From positions 2,108,001 to 2,172,000 of the forward strand of contig NZ_CP084260.1 in assembly GCF_022879575.1 (NCBI RefSeq): a DNA stretch of 64,000 bases, in the 5' to 3' direction. The notes below the pieces were generated by a model. The model did no database searches and had not been told where the DNA came from. It saw only the letters and a list, made by a program, of their open reading frames with translations. A program made the position numbers and the translations under genes. Of this stretch, positions 51,273 to 60,065 are shown one piece after another. Position 1 is the stretch's first letter; the number at the start of each line of letters is the position of its first letter. This stretch comes from Caballeronia sp. SL2Y3. GTDB taxonomy: Bacteria; Pseudomonadota; Gammaproteobacteria; Burkholderiales; Burkholderiaceae.

Positions 51273-52316
51273 ATGAAACTGAACGAAGGTTTTCTCGACT
51301 CGATGAAAGAGGCTTTTCAGCGCTTTCAGGACGGCAACAGCGACGCTGCCACCGACATCGTCAAGCGCGCGATGCGCGGGGACACTGCGCACGCAGACCC
51401 CGCCGCGCACGAATCACGGCCCTCGCGCCTCGCCGAACTCTTCAAGACGCCCACGCGCGCCGATCCGCAGCAGGACGTCGAAGATCGCGGGCACTTCAGC
51501 ACGCGCCGCTACGCCAATGCCGCCGGCCAGCGCGAGTACAAGCTGTATGTGCCGAGCGCTTATGGCGACGAGCCGTTGCCGCTTGTCGTGATGCTGCACG
51601 GCTGCACGCAAAACGCCGACGACTTCGCGGCCGGCACGCAAATGAACGCGCTCGCGGAACGGCAGCCGTGCATCGTTGCGTACCCGATTCAGCCGCAGAC
51701 CGCGAACGCATCCAAGTGCTGGAACTGGTTCAAGCCGTCGGATCAGCAGCGCGACGCCGGCGAGCCGGCGCTCATAGCCGGCATCACGCGCGAGATCATC
51801 GCCAGTCACAACGTGGACGCGAAGCGCGTCTACATCGCCGGACTGTCGGCGGGCGGCGCGATGGCGGCGGTCATGGCGCAACGCTACCCCGACCTGTATG
51901 CGGCGGCCGGCGTTCACTCGGGACTGCCCGCCGGACGCGCGCACGATCTGCCGTCGGCACTCGCGCTCATGCGCGGCGGCGAAGGTAAGCGCGCGTCGTC
52001 GAGCGCCGTGCGTTGTCCGCTGATCGTCTTTCACGGCGATGCGGACGCCACCGTGAACCACGTCAACGCGCGCAGAGTCGTCGAAGGCTTTCGCACAAGC
52101 GGGCCGGTGCGCCGCGTATCCGGCGCGCCGGGAACCCGCGAGCATTCGGTGCAGCAGTTCGTATCGCCCGATGGCGTCTCCGCGGAACTGTGGACGCTTC
52201 ACGGGGCGCCGCACGCGTGGTCCGGCGGCAGCGCGCGCGGCACCAACACCGACCCCAGCGGCCCCGATGCCAGCGCAGAGATGCTGCGCTTCTTTTTCGC
52301 ACATCCGAGGGACTAG
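51273..52316 (+). CDS. PHB-depolymerase-family esterase
   Basis: A 347-aa alpha/beta hydrolase of the esterase PHB depolymerase family. The nucleophile elbow is GLSAGGAM, the oxyanion region MLHGCTQNADDFAAGTQM, the acid IVFHGDADATVNHVNA, and the His lies in GAPHAWSGG. No signal peptide is seen, so it would act in the cytosol or be exported in another way. The first 75 residues are a helical extension. The RHH regulator gene precedes it. Confidence 0.85.
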   Translation: MKLNEGFLDSMKEAFQRFQDGNSDAATDIVKRAMRGDTAHADPAAHESRPSRLAELFKTPTRADPQQDVEDRGHFSTRRYANAAGQREYKLYVPSAYGDEPLPLVVMLHGCTQNADDFAAGTQMNALAERQPCIVAYPIQPQTANASKCWNWFKPSDQQRDAGEPALIAGITREIIASHNVDAKRVYIAGLSAGGAMAAVMAQRYPDLYAAAGVHSGLPAGRAHDLPSALALMRGGEGKRASSSAVRCPLIVFHGDADATVNHVNARRVVEGFRTSGPVRRVSGAPGTREHSVQQFVSPDGVSAELWTLHGAPHAWSGGSARGTNTDPSGPDASAEMLRFFFAHPRD

Positions 52317-52688
52317 CCGCTTGTGGATCGCGGCGAGTTATCACCGAGAGCCTGTACGCGAGATCGCAACTCACGCGGACGAAGCGCGCTCGGTTGTGCG
52401 GGTCGTGAGGCCCGGCATGCCGCCGCGCTGCATTCAGTGGCTCTCGCAGCGTGCTCGGATGTCGGCCAGCACAGCATGGCCGTCCCCGCCGAGTCGTTCA
52501 TCGCTGTAAGGACCGTCAATCGCCCTGCCACTACCGATTGAGCGGATTAATGCCGTTTCGTCAATTCAGACTTCGCTTAATTAGGGTTTATACCTATAAG
52601 CGACAGACGTACACTGCTTCTCAACGACAACGCAGTGCGAGCCCCAAGCTCCTGCGGGGTCCCGCTCAACGAGACACGGAGGTTCATC
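52317..52688. other. Intergenic region before DUF4148 gene
   Basis: A 372-base gap. The AT-richer stretch near 52575-52600 (TTAATTAGGGTTTATACC, then TATAAG) is the best promoter candidate for the DUF4148 gene. No other feature is clear. Confidence 0.4.
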
Positions 52689-53006
52689 ATGTTCAAGTCA
52701 ATCGTTCCCGCCATCGTCATCGCGTCCGCGCTGGCTGCTCCTGCTTTCGCGCACGCAGGCGAAAACGGCGCCCTGACCCGCGCGGAAGTGAAGGCGCAAC
52801 TGGTCGAACTGCAGCGCGCGGGCTACAACCCTTCCAGCGACCGCACGACCTACCCGGCCGCCATCCAGGCGGCGGAAGCCCGCATCCAGTCGGCGCAAGG
52901 CGTCGCAGCGACGTCGTTCGGCGGCTCGGCGGACGGCGCGTCGGTGTCCGGCCGCGCGAATCGCCCGGCTGGCGATGTCAACGCGGTCGACTTCAATCGT
53001 CCGTAA
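52689..53006 (+). CDS. DUF4148 exported small protein
   Basis: A 105-aa protein with a signal peptide (IVPAIVIASALAAPAFAHA) and the DUF4148 core LTRAEVKAQLVELQRAGYNP, then YPAAIQAAEARI. DUF4148 is largely restricted to Burkholderiales and its role is unknown. GGAGG stands 6 bases before the ATG at 52689. Confidence 0.9.
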   Translation: MFKSIVPAIVIASALAAPAFAHAGENGALTRAEVKAQLVELQRAGYNPSSDRTTYPAAIQAAEARIQSAQGVAATSFGGSADGASVSGRANRPAGDVNAVDFNRP

Positions 53007-53032
53007 GCCGTATTGACCTATTGACCGATGCG

Positions 53033-53058
53033 AAGCCCGGCCCCGCGCCGGGCTTTTT
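53033..53058 (+). terminator. Rho-independent terminator after DUF4148 gene
   Basis: AAGCCCGGC at 53033-53041 pairs with GCCGGGCTT at 53047-53055, loop of 5, followed by T residues. It lies 26 bases past the stop codon. Confidence 0.85.
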
Positions 53059-53226
53059 CGCGTTCGCGTCCGCATCTCGTAAGCGCCTAGACAAGCGCCT
53101 TACGACGGTCATCTCACTGTAAGCCTCGGATTTTTCGACGTTTTTCGATTCGGTTTTTTCATCGGAGGCTCAGACCGCACTAAAATGTGTGTCTGCTTGT
53201 CACACGTTTCGTTTCTGCCGCCTGCC

Positions 53227-54006
53227 ATGCCTATCCCGTCGTCGTTGCGCCTCGTTTTCGTTTCACTCGGTTTTCTCGCGCTCGCTGCCTGCGGTGGCCG
53301 CACCGCCACCACGCCCAGCTATCAGCAGGAGTTGTTCAACACCGGCGCGAGTCCCTACGCGCATAACTTCGACGCCACCGTAAAGGAAACCTGCGAGGCC
53401 GCGCGCCGCGCGTTGCTCTCGCAAGGCTTTCTCACGACGATGGCGCAGGCCGACAGCGTCGACGCCACGAAGAACTTCCAGCCGTCTGCCGAGACGCATG
53501 TCGTCGTGTCGTTCCATGTCGTCTGCACGCCCGGCGAGAACGCGACGAACCAGAGCATCGCCTATGTGAACGCCGTGCAGGACGGCTACGCGCTTAAAAA
53601 GAGCGACACGTCCGCGAGCGTCGGCCTGAGCGTGCTCGGCTCGCTTTCGCTGCCGATCCGCTCGAACAGCGACGCAATGGTCAAGATTTCCAGCGAAACC
53701 GTGCCGGCGGGCAAGTTCTATGACCGCTTCTTCGGCTTGATGGGCCACTATCTGACGACGGTGCCGCGCAGTTCGCCCATTGCGTCCGATGAAGTCGAGA
53801 GCAAGCCGCTCGCGCCCTCGCTGATCGTCAGTTCGCCGGAGCTGACGCCGACGCCGATCGTCGTGCAGGCGCCCGCCGCAGCCGCGACCGCGATTCAGAC
53901 GCCGGAGGCCGCGGCGGTCACTAAGCAGGAAGCGCAGGCTGCCGCCAGTACGGTGACGGCATCGGCGCCGGTTGCGGCGTCCGCGATGCCCGCAGCGGCC
54001 CGTTGA
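53227..54006 (+). CDS. DUF2242-type lipoprotein
   Basis: A 259-aa lipoprotein with the lipobox LALAAC at the end of a hydrophobic signal. The core has TVKETCEAARRALLSQGF, NFQPSAETHVVVSFHVVC and GLSVLGSLSLPIRSNSD, in line with DUF2242. The C-terminal 80 residues are an Ala/Pro/Val-rich tail. I chose the ATG at 53227, directly before the signal peptide. The function is unknown. Confidence 0.75.
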   Translation: MPIPSSLRLVFVSLGFLALAACGGRTATTPSYQQELFNTGASPYAHNFDATVKETCEAARRALLSQGFLTTMAQADSVDATKNFQPSAETHVVVSFHVVCTPGENATNQSIAYVNAVQDGYALKKSDTSASVGLSVLGSLSLPIRSNSDAMVKISSETVPAGKFYDRFFGLMGHYLTTVPRSSPIASDEVESKPLAPSLIVSSPELTPTPIVVQAPAAAATAIQTPEAAAVTKQEAQAAASTVTASAPVAASAMPAAAR

Positions 54007-54176
54007 AGATTGCCGGTTCGCGCGTAACCGACGGCGGACTGCTCCGGCAGTGGTGCGCTCGCCGCAGAGTCGCGGTCGCGGCCCACGCCCGCGCGATGCG
54101 CTTGGTCCCGATGCGCACCCCACGGCCACGCGAACAAGCGGAGCCGGTCCGTGACGTTTCCGTCGCACAAAACAAA

Positions 54177-54206
54177 AACGGGCTCCGGCCGAAGCCGGAG
54201 CCCGTT
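54177..54206 (-). terminator. Rho-independent terminator after BON-domain gene
   Basis: AACGGGCTCCGGC at 54177-54189 pairs with 54194-54206 in a perfect 13-bp stem, loop CGAA. The T-run lies on the minus strand (complement of AAAAA just left of it), so it ends the leftward BON gene 35 bases upstream of it. Confidence 0.88.
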
Positions 54207-54241
54207 CGCGCGCCTCGCCTTGAACGGCTGAGGCTCGCCGC

Positions 54242-54616
54242 TTATTTGCCGCCGTTTTGCGGGCTCAGCGTGAGCTTGTTCGAGACCGACTGCACGCCCG
54301 TCACGCCCTTCGCCACTTCTTCGGCCTGAGAGATCTGCGCGCCTTCCGGCACGGTGCCGGTCAGCGTAACCGCGCCGCCGCGTGCGCGGACGAACACGTT
54401 CGACACATCGAAGCCCTGCGCCTTCGACAGCGCGCGGCGCACGTCGTAGCCGAGCTTGCGATCCGTCTTCTTGGTCGCGGCCTTCTGCGCCTTGGTCGGC
54501 GCGGCGGATTCGGTGCCGGTGGTGGCCGCCGCATCGCTGGATTGGGCATAGGCGCTCGACGCGACCGCCACGCACACTACGACGCCCAGCGCCTTCAACA
54601 TATCGACAACTTTCAT
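54242..54616 (-). CDS. BON-domain periplasmic protein
   Basis: A 124-aa protein with a signal peptide ending near SSAYA-QSSD, an Ala/Thr/Lys-rich linker, and a BON domain (LGYDVRRALSKAQGFDVSNV, then GGAVTLTGTVPEGAQISQAE). BON domains bind membranes or phospholipids in OsmY-like proteins. A role in envelope stress is possible. Confidence 0.85.
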   Translation of the reverse strand: MKVVDMLKALGVVVCVAVASSAYAQSSDAAATTGTESAAPTKAQKAATKKTDRKLGYDVRRALSKAQGFDVSNVFVRARGGAVTLTGTVPEGAQISQAEEVAKGVTGVQSVSNKLTLSPQNGGK

Positions 54617-55174
54617 GGTTTCTCCTTTTGTTTCGCTTGTTGACTTCGCACAGTTGCTGCTTCGCTCGTTTGCACTTCAAGCCGGACAGCGTGGACCGGC
54701 CTAAGGCGTACGGCACCGCGCATGCCCGTGGCCGCGCGGCCGGCGGTCCAGGTGGACCGGCGAACCGGCGGCGACGTGCCGCGGATGCTGTCATGCAATG
54801 CTGCGAGAGGCTGGCGAAGAAACGAACTCGGCCGTTATTCGGGCGAATGGCCCGTCGGCTCGTCTATGTGTTGTCCTGACGCACGGCGCTGCAGGCGCCC
54901 GATGCTGCGGCGCGCGCCCGCCCGACCCAAATAACGGGTTTTCGGGCGGAAGTCCTTGCCGTGCGGCGGCGAACGTCAATTTAGCCCAGCGCGGCCATTA
55001 GCGCAAAACATTTAACGACGCGAGGCGCCCGCACGCGACACACGCTTGTCACACGCATGCCGCCGCCGCGACGACAGCCGGGTCGCGGGGGCGTTCGCGT
55101 CGCGCGTTCGGGTAAGCTCTCGGGCACGAAGTCGACAGTAGGCACGTGCTTTGGCACCGAGATTTGGCACCAAG
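54617..55174. other. Gene-free interval upstream of TAXI gene
   Basis: A 558-base, mostly GC-rich stretch. An imperfect inverted repeat (CGCCCG near 54919 with CGGGCG near 54943) lies in it, but it has no T-run. It must hold the promoters of the BON gene and the TAXI gene. No protein family was seen. Confidence 0.4.
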
Positions 55175-56611
55175 ATGATTCAATCAGACGGCAACCCCCA
55201 AAAGGAACGCCCGCGACGCAGGCCGCAACCGAAAATCGTCGCGCGTTTCGTCGCGGTGTCGTGGCGCGACCTCGCGCTGACGTTCGGCCCGATTCTCGTC
55301 GTGGCCGTCGCCGCGCTTTACCTCGCTGTGCGGCTCATTCAGCCCGCGCCGCCGAACACGCTCACCATTGCGGCGGGGCCGAAGGGCAGTTCGTTCTGGA
55401 ACAGCGCGCAAAAGTACAAGGCGATCCTCGCGCGCAACCGCGTGACGCTCAACGTGCTGGAGACGCAAGGCTCGCTCGACAATCTCACGCGGCTGGAAAA
55501 GCCGGATTCGGGCGTCGATGTCGGTTTCGTGCAGGGCGGCATGATGCCGCCGGGCGCGGTGCACGACGACCTCGAATCGCTCGGCAGCGTCGCGTATGTG
55601 CCGCTCGCCGTGTTCTATCGCGGACCGGTGGTTTCGCGGCTGTCGGAATTCCGTGGAAAGCGGCTCGGCATCGGCGCGGAGGGCAGCGGCACGCGCGCGC
55701 TTGCGCTGACGCTCCTGAAGGCGAACGGCATCGAGCCCGGCGGGGACACGCAGTTGCTGCCGCTGTCCGGGGACGCCGCGGCCAAGGCGCTCGAAGGCGG
55801 CCAGATCGACGCCGCGCTTCTGACGGGCGATTCCGCGCAGCCGCCGACCATGGCGAAGCTGTTGCGCACGCCGGGCGTGCGCTTCATGGACTTCGCGCAG
55901 GCGGACGCCTACGCGCGCCGCTTCCCTTACCTCACCGAGATCGAATTGCCGATGGGCGCGTTCGATTTCGCCAACAATCTGCCGCCGCGCCCGGTCCACA
56001 TGATCGCGCCGACCGCCGAGCTCGTCGCCCGCGACAGCCTGCATCCCGCGCTCTCGGACCTGCTCATCGAGGCGGCGCGCGAAGTCCACAGCCGCGCCAA
56101 CCTGATGCAGCGCGCGAACGAATTTCCCGCGCCGCTCGCGCACGAATTCCGCATCAGCGACGACGCCGAGCGTTATTACAAGTCGGGCAAGAGTTTTCTG
56201 TACCGCGTGCTGCCGTTCTGGATCGCGAGTCTCGCCGATCGCGTGCTCGTCGTCCTCGTGCCGCTCGTCGTCGTGCTCATTCCGGCGCTGCGGCTCGTGC
56301 CGGGGCTGTATCGCTGGCGCGTGAAGTCGCGCATCTATCGCTGGTATGGCGCGTTGATTGCAATCGAACGGGAGGCGATCAGCGGCCCCGACACCGCGCA
56401 GCGCGACGCCCTCCTCGACCGCATCGACGCGATCGAATCGGCGGTCAACCGGATGAAGATGCCGCTCGCGTTCGCGGACCAGTTCTATGTGTTGCGCGAG
56501 CACATCGGTTTCGTGCGCGAGCGGCTCGCCGCCGAGGCCGGCGCGAACGCGCAGGCGCCTTCGCGCCGGCAAGTCGCGTCGCGTGAAGACACGGAGCAGC
56601 GCAGCACGTAA
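55175..56611 (+). CDS. Membrane-anchored TAXI-family solute receptor
   Basis: A 478-aa protein. After an N-terminal membrane helix (LTFGPILVVAVAALYLAVRL) comes a TAXI-type receptor: TIAAGPKGSSFWNSAQKYK, GVDVGFVQGGM and GKRLGIGAEGSGTRALAL. A second membrane helix follows near residue 350 (VLVVLVPLVVVLIPALRL) with about 100 residues after it. TAXI receptors normally feed TRAP permeases, but none is encoded here. This anchored form with a cytosolic tail may be a sensor or scaffold. Confidence 0.75.
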   Translation: MIQSDGNPQKERPRRRPQPKIVARFVAVSWRDLALTFGPILVVAVAALYLAVRLIQPAPPNTLTIAAGPKGSSFWNSAQKYKAILARNRVTLNVLETQGSLDNLTRLEKPDSGVDVGFVQGGMMPPGAVHDDLESLGSVAYVPLAVFYRGPVVSRLSEFRGKRLGIGAEGSGTRALALTLLKANGIEPGGDTQLLPLSGDAAAKALEGGQIDAALLTGDSAQPPTMAKLLRTPGVRFMDFAQADAYARRFPYLTEIELPMGAFDFANNLPPRPVHMIAPTAELVARDSLHPALSDLLIEAAREVHSRANLMQRANEFPAPLAHEFRISDDAERYYKSGKSFLYRVLPFWIASLADRVLVVLVPLVVVLIPALRLVPGLYRWRVKSRIYRWYGALIAIEREAISGPDTAQRDALLDRIDAIESAVNRMKMPLAFADQFYVLREHIGFVRERLAAEAGANAQAPSRRQVASREDTEQRST

Positions 56612-56788
56612 TATCGAATGATTCGATCGCGATAAGCGGTCGGGAGATACGCGGCGCGCGTTCGCCGCACCGGATGCAGGACACGGCGCGATCCGACGAA
56701 TGCCGATGCGCGAGCGCCGCAGCAACCGAACAGGAACTGAGCGAACGACGAGGCCAGCGCGAGCGCGCCAAAAGCAAGGAGAAACGAC

Positions 56789-57469
56789 ATGAGTGCCCCG
56801 CATTCGACCGCCGACGGTCGCCCGTACTTTTTTTTCGACTTCATCTCGCCGTTCTCGTATCTGCTTCTCGAGCAGCACGACAAATGGCCCGACATGCCGT
56901 TCGAATTCGTGCCCGTGCAACTGCTCAAGCTGCTCGACCGCTGGAAGCAGCCGCACGCGGCCACCATTCCGTCCAAGCGCGTGTTCACGTACCGCCACGC
57001 GCTCTTTCGGGCCGAACAGCTCGGCATTCCGTTTCGCATGCCGCCGGCGCATCCGTTCGATCCGGTGAAGGCGCTGCGGCTCGCCGTGATCGCAAACGGC
57101 GACATGACGCGCGTGCGCGACATTTTTCGCTTCATCTGGCGCGAGGGGCGCGATCCTTCTTCGCCGGACGGCTTTCGCGCGCTGTGCGAATACGTGGGCA
57201 TGCCGGAGGCGGAATCGCGCATCGACGACGAAGACGTGAAGGCGAAGCTGCGCGACAACAATGACCGCGCCGTCGCGATGGGCGTGTTCGGCGTGCCGAC
57301 CTTCGTCGTGAACGATCAGATCTTCTGGGGCGAGGACACGCTGCCGATGGTGCTCTACGTCGCCCGCTCGCCCAACTGGCTGGACGCGGCCGAGGTCAAA
57401 CGCATCAGCACGTTGCCGATGGCCCGCCCGGAAGCCGATCCGGGCGACACGGCGGAAGTCGGCGGCTGA
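56789..57469 (+). CDS. DsbA-family 2-hydroxychromene-2-carboxylate isomerase-like
   Basis: A 226-aa thioredoxin-fold protein of the HCCA isomerase/GST-kappa group. The active-site region YFFFDFISPFSYLLLEQH has Ser in place of the DsbA Cys pair, and GVFGVPTFVVNDQIFWGEDT forms the cis-Pro loop. HCCA isomerases act in naphthalene breakdown, but many homologues work on other aromatics or glutathione adducts. No other aromatic-degradation gene is nearby. Confidence 0.8.
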   Translation: MSAPHSTADGRPYFFFDFISPFSYLLLEQHDKWPDMPFEFVPVQLLKLLDRWKQPHAATIPSKRVFTYRHALFRAEQLGIPFRMPPAHPFDPVKALRLAVIANGDMTRVRDIFRFIWREGRDPSSPDGFRALCEYVGMPEAESRIDDEDVKAKLRDNNDRAVAMGVFGVPTFVVNDQIFWGEDTLPMVLYVARSPNWLDAAEVKRISTLPMARPEADPGDTAEVGG

Positions 57470-57510
57470 ATCTGACGGCGAACGCGTTGGCGATCTTCGC
57501 CTATGCCGCG

Positions 57511-57527
57511 CCTATGCCGCGCATAGG
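57511..57527. promoter_or_regulatory. Inverted repeat upstream of LysR gene
   Basis: CCTATGC-CGC-GCATAGG, a perfect 7-bp-arm inverted repeat, preceded by a direct repeat of CCTATGCCGCG. It lies 126 bases before the LysR start. It could be an operator; there is no T-run to support a terminator. Confidence 0.4.
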
Positions 57528-57652
57528 GCATGCGCTATGGCGTCAAAAATCGGAACAGGGTTAACTTCGGTTGCGGCCGTGCGCCGCGCCGTCCGTTTTT
57601 AACCGTTGCCGCACCGACACGGCGCTTCGGCCTCCGGTCTTACGCAAAGCCC

Positions 57653-58621
57653 ATGAACGAACCCGCCGATTCCCTCGACATCTGGCTGATCCGCGTGCTG
57701 CGCACGCTGCTTCTGGAACGCAGCGTCACGCAGACCGCGCAGCGCCTGAACCAGACGCAGCCGGCCATCAGCACGGCGCTGCGCCGCCTGCGCGAAATCC
57801 TGAACGATCCGATTCTCGTGCGCGGCAAGCAGGGCATGGTGCCGACCGAATACGGCGAGACGCTGCTCGCGCCCGCGCAGCGCGCGCTGCGCGAGGTGGA
57901 ATTCGTCGCGACGCCGCACGGCGATTTCGATCCCGCCCATTCGCGCCGCACCTTCCGGCTCGCCGCGCCGGATTATCTGAACGATTTCTTCATGCCGACG
58001 CTCGTCGCCGCGTTTCGCGACGCCGCGCCCAATGCGCGCCTCGAAATCGAATCGCTGAACCCGATGCGCGATCACGAGCGCGCGCTCGACGAAGGCGAGA
58101 TCGACCTGATGGTCGCCAACTGGACGAAGCCCGAGCCGCGCTTCGAGCGACAGGACCTCTTCTCCGACGTGTTCGTCTGCCTGATGCGCGCGAACCATCC
58201 GCTCGCGCGCGAGCCGCTGACGGTGGAACGCTATGCGCGCGCCGCGCACCTCGCGCCGACGCCGTACAGCGGCGCGAAGCGTCATCCGATCGACATCGGG
58301 CTAGCGCGGGCCGGCATTCGCCGGAGAATCGTCACGACGATTCCGTATTTTGGTCTCGTGCCGCAGGTGCTGCTGCAATCGGACCTGATCTTCACCGCGC
58401 CGCGCCGTTTCGCGCAACACTATGCCGCGATGCTGCCGCTCGCGGTACTGGATTCGCCGGTGCCGTTTCCGCGCATCAAGTGCTATCGGCTGTCGCAGCC
58501 GCAGTCCGATCAATCGACCGATGTGGCGTGGCTCTGCGCGCTGATGTCGCGCGTGTCGGACTCGCTCATCGGCCGAAAGACCGCGCCGGTGCATGACTTC
58601 GCTTCGGCCGTCGCCAAATAA
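57653..58621 (+). CDS. LysR-family regulator, NodD/NahR-like
   Basis: A 322-aa LTTR. The N-terminal HTH (SVTQTAQRLNQTQPAISTAL) and a PILVRGKQGMVPTEYGE stretch fit the NodD/NahR subgroup. The ligand domain starts near residue 95. The ATG at 57653 begins the family; the longer frame adds 41 unrelated residues. The target may be the preceding isomerase gene. Confidence 0.88.
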   Translation: MNEPADSLDIWLIRVLRTLLLERSVTQTAQRLNQTQPAISTALRRLREILNDPILVRGKQGMVPTEYGETLLAPAQRALREVEFVATPHGDFDPAHSRRTFRLAAPDYLNDFFMPTLVAAFRDAAPNARLEIESLNPMRDHERALDEGEIDLMVANWTKPEPRFERQDLFSDVFVCLMRANHPLAREPLTVERYARAAHLAPTPYSGAKRHPIDIGLARAGIRRRIVTTIPYFGLVPQVLLQSDLIFTAPRRFAQHYAAMLPLAVLDSPVPFPRIKCYRLSQPQSDQSTDVAWLCALMSRVSDSLIGRKTAPVHDFASAVAK

Positions 58622-58633
58622 CGTGCTCACGAC

Positions 58634-59551
58634 ATGGACGCTCTCGACCGCTTGATTCAACTCGCGCAGCTTTCCGGCGCGCTCGATTTGCGTTGTCTCC
58701 TGCGCGGTCCGCTCGAAGTGGATCACGCGCCCGCGCCGGCCGGCGAGGCGGCGTATCACGTCGTCCTGGACGGCGCGTGCACGGTGTCGCGCAAGGGCCA
58801 TGCGCCGATCGGCCTGAAAGCGGGCGATATTGTCTTTCTGCCGCGCGGCGACGCGCACGTGCTTCACGTCACGGATGGCGACACACGCGCCGGCGAAATG
58901 CAGGCGCGCGACAACGGCGCGGTCACGGTGCGCAGCAATTGCGGCGAAGCGCAGCCGGCGGTGGATTTGCTGTGCGGACGCTTCACCTATGCGCCGCGCG
59001 CGCTTCTGATCGACGTGTTGCCGGACGCGGTGCACGTGTCGTTCACGCGCGCGTCCGCGCCGTATCTCGGCCCGCTCGTTGCGGCGATGCGTCGCGAAGC
59101 GGAGGAAGCGCAACTCGGCGCGCCATCGATTGTTGCGGCGCTTTCCACCGCTCTCTTTGCGATGGTGCTGCGCGCGTGGCTCGCCGAGCAGCCGTCGCTT
59201 TCGGGCGTGCTCGCGCTGTTGGCGCACCGGCGGCTGGGCGCGTCCGTGATCGCGATGCTCGAACGCCCCGCCGATCCGTGGACGCTCGAAATGCTCGCGA
59301 AGGAAGCAGCGATGTCGCGCGCCACGTTCATGCGCGCGTTCTCGGCGCATTCGGAAAGCTCGCCGCTCGCGCTGTTGGGCCATGTGCGCATGCAACTCGC
59401 GAGCACCATGCTCACGCACACCAAGAAGAGCATCGCGGATGTCGCGGCGAACGTCGGCTATCAGTCGGAAGCGGCGTTCAGCAAGCGGTTCAAGGAAGTG
59501 TACGGCGTCGCGCCGGGGAAGTTTCGGGCGGAGCGGGGGTTCGGGGCGTGA
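58634..59551 (+). CDS. AraC-family regulator with cupin domain
   Basis: A 305-aa regulator. The N-terminal cupin part (about residues 1-180) has a short barrel around GLKAGDIVFLPRGDAHVLHV. The C-terminal HTH pair includes MLAKEAAMSRATFMRAFSAH and ADVAANVGYQSEAAFSKRFK. It begins 12 bases after the LysR stop, so the two may be cotranscribed. It converges on xdhC. Confidence 0.88.
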   Translation: MDALDRLIQLAQLSGALDLRCLLRGPLEVDHAPAPAGEAAYHVVLDGACTVSRKGHAPIGLKAGDIVFLPRGDAHVLHVTDGDTRAGEMQARDNGAVTVRSNCGEAQPAVDLLCGRFTYAPRALLIDVLPDAVHVSFTRASAPYLGPLVAAMRREAEEAQLGAPSIVAALSTALFAMVLRAWLAEQPSLSGVLALLAHRRLGASVIAMLERPADPWTLEMLAKEAAMSRATFMRAFSAHSESSPLALLGHVRMQLASTMLTHTKKSIADVAANVGYQSEAAFSKRFKEVYGVAPGKFRAERGFGA

Positions 59552-59558
59552 GGGGCGC

Positions 59559-60065
59559 TTAGGCCATTGCGCGTTTCGCGCCCGGCACCGAAGCATTCGA
59601 CCGCGCCCGTTCTTCCCGCACCCGCAACACCTGCGCCGCGACCGCCAGCGCGATCGACGCCGGCGCTTTATCCGCGATTCCTTCAACGCCGATCGGGCAC
59701 GTCATCTCGACGAGCCGCGCCTGCGGCAACCCGCGCTCCATCAATCGCCGCTCGAACTTCACGCGCTTCGTCTTCGAACCGATCAGCCCGAAATAAGCGA
59801 AGTCGTCGCGCCGCATGATGCGCTGCGTGAGCGCGAAGTCGAGCGAATGATCGTGCGTCATCACGATGAAATACGCCCCGGCGGGCGCTTCATCGACGAT
59901 CGCGTCGTGCACATCCGTCGCTTCGATCTGCACGTTCGCGGGCACTTCGTCGGGGAAAAGCTCGTCGCGCGCATCGACCCATTGGACGACGCACGGCAGC
60001 GTGCCCAGCACCTTCACGAGCGCATGGCCGACGTGGCCCGCGCCGAACACGACGACGTGCATCAT
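59559..60065 (-). CDS. xdhC: Truncated XdhC, Rossmann domain only
   Basis: A 168-aa protein covering only the C-terminal Rossmann half of XdhC (VVVFGAGHVGHALVKVLG at residues 4-21, later YFGLIGSKTKRVKFE and EMTCPIGVEGI). The N-terminal XdhC/CoxI domain, which helps deliver molybdenum cofactor to xanthine dehydrogenase and is normally about 150-180 residues, is missing; the DNA upstream is already the end of xdhB. The ATG at 60065 overlaps the xdhB stop (ATGA); a second ATG follows at 60062. Either a deletion fused this half to xdhB, or the missing part is supplied by another gene. Confidence 0.8.
   Translation of the reverse strand: MMHVVVFGAGHVGHALVKVLGTLPCVVQWVDARDELFPDEVPANVQIEATDVHDAIVDEAPAGAYFIVMTHDHSLDFALTQRIMRRDDFAYFGLIGSKTKRVKFERRLMERGLPQARLVEMTCPIGVEGIADKAPASIALAVAAQVLRVREERARSNASVPGAKRAMA

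Noticed and set aside
53122..53170. Inverted repeat AGCCTC/GAGGCT before the DUF2242 gene as an operator
   Set aside because: Arms are only 6 bp with a long T-rich spacer, so chance occurrence is likely.
55184..57052. 622-codon open frame antisense to the TAXI and DsbA-like genes
   Set aside because: It is Arg-rich low-complexity sequence produced by codon bias of the sense genes.
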